From Cristatella mucedo (lineage: Eukaryota; Bryozoa; Phylactolaemata; Cristatellidae), in the NCBI GenBank assembly GCA_009760855.2, contig WPIO01000196.1:15001-27500 (forward strand): a stretch of DNA of 12,500 nucleotides, read 5' to 3'. A program made the position numbers and the translations under genes. The notes under the pieces are model-generated. The model ran no database searches and had not been told where the DNA came from. It saw only the letters and a list, made by a program, of their open reading frames with translations. This document shows, one piece after another, positions 7,337 to 12,500 of the stretch (position 1 is the first letter of the stretch; every line of letters begins with the position of its first letter).

Positions 7337-7937
7337 GCGATCAGCGACCAGCGACCAGCGATCAGCGATCAGCGATCAGCGACCAGCGATCAGCGATCAG
7401 CGACCAGCGATCAGCGACCAGCGACCAGCGACCAGCGACCAGCGACCAGCGATCAGCGACCAGCGATCAGCGATCAGCGATCAGCGACCAGCGATCAGCG
7501 ATCAGCGATCAGCGACCAGCGATCAGCGACCAGCGATCAGCGATCAGCGACCAGCGATCAGCGACCAGCGACCAGCGACCAGCGATCAGCGATCAGCGAT
7601 CAGCGACCAGCGACCAGCGATCAGCGATCAGCGATCAGCGATCAGCGACCAGCGACCAGCGATCAGCGATCAGCGATCAGCGATCAGCGACCAGCGATCA
7701 GCGATCAGCGATCAGCGACCAGCGATCAGCGATCAGCGATCAGCGATCAGCGATCAGCGATCAGCGATCAGCGACCAGCGACCAGCGACCAGCGACCAGC
7801 GATCAGCGACCAGCGACCAGCGACCAGCGATCAGCGACCAGCGATCAGCGATCAGCGATCAGCGATCAGCGATCAGCGACCAGCGACCAGCGACCAGCGA
7901 CCAGCGACCAGCGATCAGCGATCAGCGATCAGCGATC
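7337..7937 (+). repeat. 85-copy heptanucleotide array GCGAYCA
   Basis: Eighty-five consecutive 7-bp units fill 7337-7931 exactly (595 bp), plus a partial GCGATC at 7932-7937. There is no insertion, deletion or substitution except at base 5, which is T in 49 units and C in 36. The T form creates GATC. Every unit keeps one CpG (85 in all). Forms are intermixed in runs of 1-7 with no simple higher-order period. All three + strand frames are open across the array and read the same heptapeptide cycle A-(I/T)-S-D-Q-R-(S/P), but no start codon lies inside. It is best called a minisatellite at the edge of a CpG-rich domain. Confidence 0.97.
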
Positions 7938-7944
7938 CTAGCGT

Positions 7945-8660
7945 GTGATTCTCCCTCCTGCCGAGTATCTTTCTACATCCGGTGGCGGCGGCGGCGGGGC
8001 TCGGCCCGCGGACCTTTTCTTCTCTTTACCATTCGCCACGCCCTCGCGTGCGGACCGTTGTCTGTCACGTGACCGCCGCTTTCGTGCGCCCCCGTTTCGC
8101 GAACCGTGCGACGGCGCCTATGCCGCGAGCAAACGCCGCTGTCCGCCACTTTGCAGAGTCCCCCGTTTATGGGCTCGCATGAAAGGCGCGGCCGCCTTCG
8201 CTTGAGGGTTCTCGCCTATCTATCCGACTTCCGGTCAACCGTCTTTCGTCTTTCGGCAGCTATTTTCCGCGAAAGCGCGAGAGTTTCTCGTGGCTGCCCA
8301 ATGGCTGGTTTTCGCGCGTCGTTAGCCGCTGCTGAGGTCGAGGTCATGTCGAGGTCGCTGCTATCGCTGCGAGTACTCTCGAAGACCGTGCGGATATGGC
8401 ATGCGTGAGGGTAGGTAGCCTGTGGGCGGGCGCGCACGCGGAGCTAAAGCGTCGAGCTGCTGAGTAGCCGCGACGTTATAGCGTCACACGGACAGGGGAA
8501 GCGTTGCCGGGGAATCATTGGTCTGGCGCGGGGCTTGTAAGCGTTGACCCCCTCAGACCGCGTGAAGCGATAGCGAGCCAAAGTCTTTGCACAATATTAG
8601 GTTTCGCGAGCGGCAGCAGCGAGGGCAAGCCTTCAACCGGAGGCCAAGGCCAAACCTAGG
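7945..8660. promoter_or_regulatory. CpG-rich promoter-like block (left part)
   Basis: Dense CpG and GC, sharply different from the AT-rich left half of the window. It contains a perfect palindromic E-box GTCACGTGAC (8064-8073) and the ETS-type ACTTCCGG (8227-8234). No TATA box, splice site or recognised coding exon could be fixed. Short open frames (for example 7945-8205 and 8106-8408) overlap in several phases, as expected from GC-rich DNA. It could be a promoter with 5' UTR exon(s) of a gene whose body lies elsewhere; direction unknown. Confidence 0.4.
8064..8073. promoter_or_regulatory. Palindromic E-box GTCACGTGAC
   Basis: A perfect 10-bp palindrome matching the extended CACGTG site bound by USF, Max or TFEB-type bHLH-zip factors. 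It lies in the CpG-rich block. Binding is inferred from the motif only. Confidence 0.4.
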
Positions 8661-8699
8661 ATTAGGCTAAGGAGGGGCCGAGCATCGCCCTTGCATTAC

Positions 8700-8948
<249 letters not shown>

Positions 8949-9168
8949 TCTCGCCAGATAAGCTTTCTCGGGCTGATCCAAAGCGGGGAGGGTCCGGAGC
9001 AGAGCTCTGCTCGAGTCTCCCTCCCCTTCAGGGGCGGTCGCGCGCCGCCGAGAACGCCTTCACAGCTGGTACCGATCCCCAGGCTTTATGCAACTTTCGT
9101 TGGAGCCGCCGGCGCTGCCCTCGCCAGCTCGCTCGCTCCTCGAACCGGCGCGTGAGCAAATCCTCGAG

Positions 9169-9186
9169 CACGTGACGTGAGTCACG
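9169..9186. promoter_or_regulatory. Composite E-box / CRE-like / AP-1 site
   Basis: CACGTG (9169-9174), TGACGTGA (9173-9180, one base from the CRE TGACGTCA) and TGAGTCA (9178-9184, an AP-1 consensus) overlap. CGTGAC and GTCACG (9171-9176 and 9181-9186) form an inverted repeat around GTGA. NRF1-like CGCATGCG follows at 9185-9192. Function is inferred from motifs. Confidence 0.4.
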
Positions 9187-10130
9187 CATGCGTCGATGCA
9201 GGCATTCTCGCGCACGCATAATGTGGCTGCCTGCGCACGCCCGGCCTATCGTTGCAACATTCTGCCGCCGTCGGCCAGCGGCTTTGTCCATACAAGGAAA
9301 TCGCTGTCTGCCGCTTAATGATCCGTCGGCGGCGGCGAGGGAGAGCAGCGGGCCGGCGGCTCGCGGCAGCGCTCGTCGCCGAGACCAGAGACGCGGCAGA
9401 GGAAGGCGGCGGCGTCTGCTCAATCCAGAATCGGCGCGGCCGCGGCAGCATCGAAAGGCGGCGGCAGCGCCGTGCGCACCAGGGTGGGCGCTAGCTAACG
9501 AGCTCGGGGCCCCTGGCCCTAAATCAAGGCTAAGGGGCGCAGTGTGCGATCGGAAAGCTGTCGGACCGGGAGACCGCGAGGCAGCGGCACATCTCCGTCC
9601 GTCGAAGTTCCGCGGAGAGCCGCCGACTCGGCTGCCGCGAGGCGGCGGCGGCGGCGGCCGAGCCGCTCTGAGCAGCTGCCTCGACAGACAGGGCGCGAGC
9701 CGCCGCCGCCGCCCCCGGGCGCGTACCCGCAGGCGACGTCGTCTGGCCTGGCGTGTATGGGCAGCTACCGCTGCCGGCGCCGCTCGCTCGCTCTCCGGTC
9801 CGCTGCGGTCAAGTCTTCTCGTCGAGGCTACGGATTTTATTTCGAGGTCAGTGACAGGCCAGCTACGCGCGCAGCTACGCGCCGCGCCCGACGACTGCTG
9901 CCGCCGCCATCGGCTGCTGCCGCTGCTGCCGCGGCGGCAGTCGGCGGAGGCCGCAGCGTTCACCGCTCTCTCCTCAGCTCCTCTCTCGACTCTTGGCTCG
10001 TTTGCCGGGCGGTGGCGCGCAGTAGCGTCCGCGCGCCACCGCCCGAGCCGGCTCGAGGCCCGGCGCACCGGCTCTGCCGGCCTGGCGGGCTGGCGGCCAT
10101 CGAGATGCGGGCGATCGTCGTGCTCATTCT

Positions 10131-10200
10131 TCATCCCTCATCATCATCACTCATCATCGTGCTCATTCATTCTCAGTCACCATCATGCACATCATGCTCA
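10131..10200. repeat. CAT/TCA-rich low-complexity stretch
   Basis: Imperfect ATC/CAT triplets (TCATCATCATCACTCATCATC and related) lie immediately left of the LINE insertion. The histidine/serine-rich translation is a repeat effect. Confidence 0.75.
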
Positions 10201-10203
10201 TTC

Positions 10204-10210
10204 TTCTCGC
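10204..10210. repeat. Possible target-site duplication of LINE copy 3
   Basis: TTCTCGC here recurs at 10747-10753, directly after the LINE's ATT tail. At seven bases it could be chance, but both positions coincide with the expected element ends. Confidence 0.5.
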
Positions 10211-10746
10211 CGACCTGCACTGGCTACCAGTCAAGCGACGAATTGACTTCAAGGTTTTGTCGCTCACTTTTAGGTCACTTCATTCTTTGGCTCCAGCCTA
10301 TCTCTCAGATCTACTCCCCCACCAGGCCAAGCATCGTACCACCCGCTTTTCGGAATCCAACCGTTTACCAATACCTCGTAAAAACCTCAAATCATTTGGA
10401 GACCGTGCATTTAGCTCGCATGGTCCCAAAGCCTGGAACTCGCTCCAGACTTGCGTCAGTACACATTTAGGAAGAACTTAAAAAACACATCTATTTAGGA
10501 CAGCATTTGGTGGGTCCCTGTGACTCGTCCTTCACGTGCTTATGGGTGCTGACACTGTGCATGCTGCCACTAACCACATTTGCATGCTGACCCTGTGCAT
10601 GTCACCCCTAACCATGTTATTCATGTTGTTTATCAAGCATGATATTACTCACCATTCAATTGTATTTCCCTTTGCAGCAAATGTAAAGCGCCTAGAGAGA
10701 GATTGAGTTCTCTGAGGACGCTTTATCAAGTGCATTATTATTATTA
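10211..10746 (+). mobile_element. LINE 3' end, copy 3 (L2/CR1-like)
   Basis: The best-preserved LINE copy, truncated at its 5' end. Its coding part (to about 10480) is followed by a UTR of about 210 bp with two GTGCATG-containing repeats, the terminal hairpin (10685-10724: AAAGCG.CCT pairs with AGG.CGCTTT, inner AGAGA with TCTCT) and a GTGCATTATTATTATTA tail. The UTR and hairpin match the reverse-strand copy at 4886-5294. The hairpin-plus-ATT tail is shared with SINE family A. It inserted into or beside the CpG-rich domain. Being only a 3' fragment, it cannot retrotranspose by itself. Confidence 0.9.
10212..10481 (+). pseudogene. LINE ORF2 C-terminal fragment
   Basis: The protein reads DLHWLPVKRRIDFKVLSLTF, then SLHSLAPAYLSDLLPHQ, LPIPRKNLKSFGDRAFSSHG and PKAWNSL. 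LHWLPV..RI.FK, LAP.YLSDLL, GDRAFS and P..WNSL are hallmarks of the region downstream of the reverse transcriptase in L2/CR1/Rex-type LINEs. The upstream endonuclease and reverse-transcriptase domains are absent. The last residues (QTCVSTHLGRT) have drifted from the TCIRTSPDLTAFKKNLKT end seen in copy 2, with a deletion, and the frame stops earlier. An ATG upstream (10185) belongs to flanking DNA, so no native start exists. Confidence 0.9.
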
Positions 10747-10753
10747 TTCTCGC

Positions 10754-11631
10754 ACCTGCGGTTTAATGTTTGAGTTCGTTCGGAAGTTTTTGGGATTTTT
10801 GCTAAGCTTTGCCGGCCGTAGCGCTGCCCGCCACCCTCCATTATTATTATTATATCCTCCAGCTGGGGCTTCCACCCGGTGGCGCCCCCGGGGGATCCCC
10901 CCCCCCGCACAGCTGAGAGGACAGGATTTCGGACTCAAGTCTCCGCGATGACAGGGGTGTGGCGGTTGGGAGGGGGTGGCGCATTCGGCGGCCATTGTCG
11001 TTTGGCCCCTGCTACAGAGTTCTAGGGTGATTCTGCAGAATTTGCGTTAGCGCTTAGGGGTGGGGACGGTAGTGGGAAGGGGAAGTTCGGGGTGGTGGAC
11101 GCTGGGCGGCGGCGCGTCCCCTCCCCTACTATGTCGAGATCGCTCAGCACAGCCAGGAGGTATTACGGGGCGACGGAAGCTTTCGCTCCACAGGTCCTAG
11201 ACTGTGGATGTCACTTCCACAGCTCACGAATGTCACTTCCGCACAGCTTAGGAAACCGGAAGCGGTGGCCACAAGTCGGCTCTTCCAGCAGCGCGAATGC
11301 CATTATCTATATTGTAGCGCGCGCTGACTTTTCGCGGAGGGGAAAGAGCGCAAGAGAAGATGAAAGAAATTCGGCCGACCGACTGTTCAGACGAAGCTTT
11401 TCAGCAAGCCAGGCGAAGTGAAAGCGGGCCCCTACGCGCTCTTCGAGCGCGAGTTCGTGCACAGTTCTATAGCTAGAAGTCCCACTAGCGGGCGTCCTTC
11501 ACCCTGAGGACTTTCTTGTTCGCTTTAGCGCGCCAGCTTTAGAGCGCGATACTTATTCGGATACGACGTTTGCATGCTCGTCTACTAAGCGCGCCATTAA
11601 TCCTCGGTTATTGCCTCTCTTGCGCGGGAGT
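10754..11631. other. Unassigned GC-rich stretch
   Basis: No protein, tRNA or known repeat is recognised. Contents: an (ATT)n run near 10840-10853, with GGTGGAAGCCCCAGCTGGAG beside it on the reverse strand, which might be the tail of an unidentified retroposon; a 10-C run (10897-10906); a GGCGGCCATTGT motif (10987-10998) resembling a reversed YY1 site; and a short tandem ATGTCACTTCC (11208-11218, 11230-11240). The forward frame 11092-11421 has no family features. Confidence 0.4.
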
Positions 11632-11715
11632 TGCGAAATGCCTAGATGGAGATTTAGTCCTCTTACGCCGCTATAGAAATGACCTATTACTATCAATATT
11701 GTTACTATTATTATC
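11632..11715 (+). mobile_element. Orphan SINE/LINE 3' tail, second copy
   Basis: TGCGAAATGCCTAGATGGAG, then ATTTAGTCCTCTTACGCCGC and TATAGAAATGACCTATTACT align with the orphan tail at 477-546 and with the LINE and SINE A tails. ATT-rich sequence follows (TTACTATTATTATCACC). No tRNA-like head or LINE coding sequence precedes it. It is either an extremely truncated insertion or a member of a short hairpin-only family. Confidence 0.6.
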
Positions 11716-11820
11716 ACCTTAGAAAGAGTATTACTGCGGCAGTGAGTAGGTTCTCAAATGTGACGTAGTGAGTGAGCTCTCGCGAGCAGGACCACGATTG
11801 GGCGGCTACAAGCGTGCCGA

Positions 11821-11964
11821 GCTGGTTTGGTCCAGCGGTTAAGGCGCTCGCCCCCGACCAAGGTCTGGCCGAAGTCGTGGGCTCGAGCCTGGAGGCATAT
11901 ATGAAGCGCCTGAATAGATGATTGAGCTCTCTTGAGGCGCTTTACAAATGAATTATATTTATTT
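11821..11964 (+). mobile_element. tRNA-derived SINE, family A, copy 2
   Basis: The cleanest family A copy. The tRNA-like head GCTGGTTTGGTCCAGCGGTT has an A box (TGGTCCAGCGGTTAAGG, 11828-11844) and a B box (GGGCTCGAGCC, 11879-11889), 51 bases apart start to start. The tail follows after a 14-base linker. Its stem-loop has a perfect 8-bp stem, AAGCGCCT (11904-11911) with AGGCGCTT (11935-11942), then TACAAATGAATTATATTTATT. With no central body it is about 144 bp, so it is a simple head-plus-LINE-tail SINE. The longer A-to-B spacing suggests a long-variable-arm (Leu/Ser-type) tRNA ancestor, a tentative point. Confidence 0.88.
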
Positions 11965-11988
11965 GTCGCCAAAAGTCGCCAAAAGTCG
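11965..11988. repeat. 10-bp tandem repeat GTCGCCAAAA
   Basis: Two exact copies and a partial third (degenerate to about 12000) directly follow the SINE A tail. It is probably a local expansion at the insertion border. Confidence 0.85.
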
Positions 11989-12226
11989 TTGGGCCAAAAG
12001 TTGTCGTCGAGTCGTTGACGCTCATACCCGCCGCCTGAGGCTCTGCTGTGCTAAGCGACTGCTGCGACTTCGGAAGATCGCAGAAAAGCCGTGCGAATAG
12101 TGGGCATTGTCGGTGCGATGCTTGCATCTAGATGCAGAGCGCCTTGCTCCTGGCGGAGCCGCCATTCGCCGCGTCGCCTTCACTTTCTGCATTTTGGACG
12201 CGCTGATTTGACCCAGTTTCGCCACC

Positions 12227-12374
12227 CTGATTTGACCCAGCGGTTAAGGTGCTCGCCCCGACCAAGGTCGGGGGCTCGAGGTCGTGGGCTCGAGCCGCGA
12301 GGCATACGTGAGGGGCCTGAATAGAGAGGTTGAGTTCTCTTGGGGCAGCATACAAATGAATGAATTATTATTTT
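12227..12374 (+). mobile_element. tRNA-derived SINE, family A, copy 3
   Basis: Head CTGATTTGACCCAGCGGTTA with an A box near 12232-12247 and a B box GGGCTCGAGCC (12286-12296). The tail has GGGGCCTGAATAGAGAGGTT, GAGTTCTCTTGGGGCAGCAT and ACAAATGAATGAATTATTAT. The hairpin arms are more eroded than in copy 2. Two internal duplications are visible: GGGCTCGAG just ahead of the B box (12272-12280), and CTGATTTGACCCAG also present upstream at 12203-12216. It lies only 262 bp after copy 2 in the same orientation. Confidence 0.85.
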
Positions 12375-12500
12375 ACGCATATTGTAGTCAAAATGTTGGC
12401 TTTTGCACTGCTAGTCGTCATTCCAAGACAACTGTGCTTGTGGATCGTTGGGCGTGCGAGCAAGCGACATAATCCTCTTAACGACGAATGGATCGCTCCA
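12375..12500. other. No recognisable feature
   Basis: The short right flank contains no gene or repeat I can identify. Confidence 0.4.

Larger units (their letters stand above)
8950..10203. promoter_or_regulatory. CpG-rich domain (right part) with antiparallel open frames
   Basis: Very high GC and CpG with many CGG/CCG and GCC triplet runs. It is open over more than 1 kb on both strands: 352 codons forward at 9188-10246 and 368 codons reverse at 10134-9028, with other long frames overlapping. The conceptual products are Arg/Ala/Pro/Ser-rich with no recognised domain, as expected when GC-rich DNA lacks stop codons. I therefore annotate a promoter or CpG-island-like domain. A coding exon on either strand remains possible. 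The last 70 bases (10131-10200) are CAT/CAC-rich. Confidence 0.4.

Noticed and set aside
7337-7937. CRISPR-like array
   Set aside because: There are no spacers; it is a direct 7-bp tandem repeat in a eukaryotic context.
7337-7937. Repeat protein encoded by the heptamer array
   Set aside because: All three forward frames are open and give the same heptapeptide cycle, a simple result of a 7-bp unit without stops. No start codon lies in the array.
9544-10470. 308-codon forward open frame ending in the LINE region
   Set aside because: It runs through the LINE in the wrong frame and has no family features; the LINE protein is read in the frame of 10212-10481.
11828-11889. True tRNA genes at the A/B-box sites
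   Set aside because: The heads lack a convincing acceptor stem and anticodon arm and are joined to LINE-type tails; they are SINE heads.

Overview
This window looks like intron or intergenic DNA from an animal nucleus, probably an invertebrate; the species cannot be named from the sequence. The evidence is a mosaic of 5'-truncated LINEs with (TTA)n tails, tRNA-derived SINEs with A and B boxes, a decayed hAT DNA transposon, long (CT)n/(AG)n and AT-rich microsatellites, and no compact run of intact genes. I found no intact protein-coding gene. All recognisable protein homology belongs to broken transposons.

Layout: 1-1010 holds a reverse-strand tRNA-SINE (family A, with a 19-C run), an orphan LINE/SINE 3' tail and an old reverse-strand LINE 3' end. 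1010-2420 holds microsatellites and unassigned DNA. 2423-2603 is a reverse-strand copy of a second tRNA-SINE (family B). About 3085-5967 (perhaps to 6068) is one ancient hAT transposase of the ZMYM1-like type, recognisable almost end to end but with many stops and frameshifts. Two later insertions split it: a family B SINE (4348-4502, flanked by the 9-bp repeat TTAAGCCAC) and a reverse-strand LINE 3' end (4886-5294, flanked by the 6-bp repeat AAAGTG). Removing each insertion with one repeat copy rejoins the transposase in a readable frame. 6070-7336 is unassigned apart from a G-rich tract.

7337-7931 is a striking array of exactly 85 copies of the 7-mer GCGAYCA, with no indels; the only variable base is the fifth (49 T, 36 C). 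It abuts a CpG-rich, promoter-like domain (7945 to about 10203). That domain is interrupted by a 249-bp (AG)n tract and carries E-box, ETS-like and CRE/AP-1-like sites. Long antiparallel open frames there probably only reflect high GC. A forward LINE 3' end (10211-10746, 7-bp flanking repeat TTCTCGC) sits at its right edge. 10754-12500 has further GC-rich unassigned DNA, another orphan tail and two forward family A SINEs.

Main inference: the family A SINE (tRNA head plus tail, about 145 bp) ends in the same stem-loop and ATT-rich tail as the LINE found here in three copies. This is the expected signature of a SINE mobilised by that LINE. Family B has a different body but a partly similar 3' motif.
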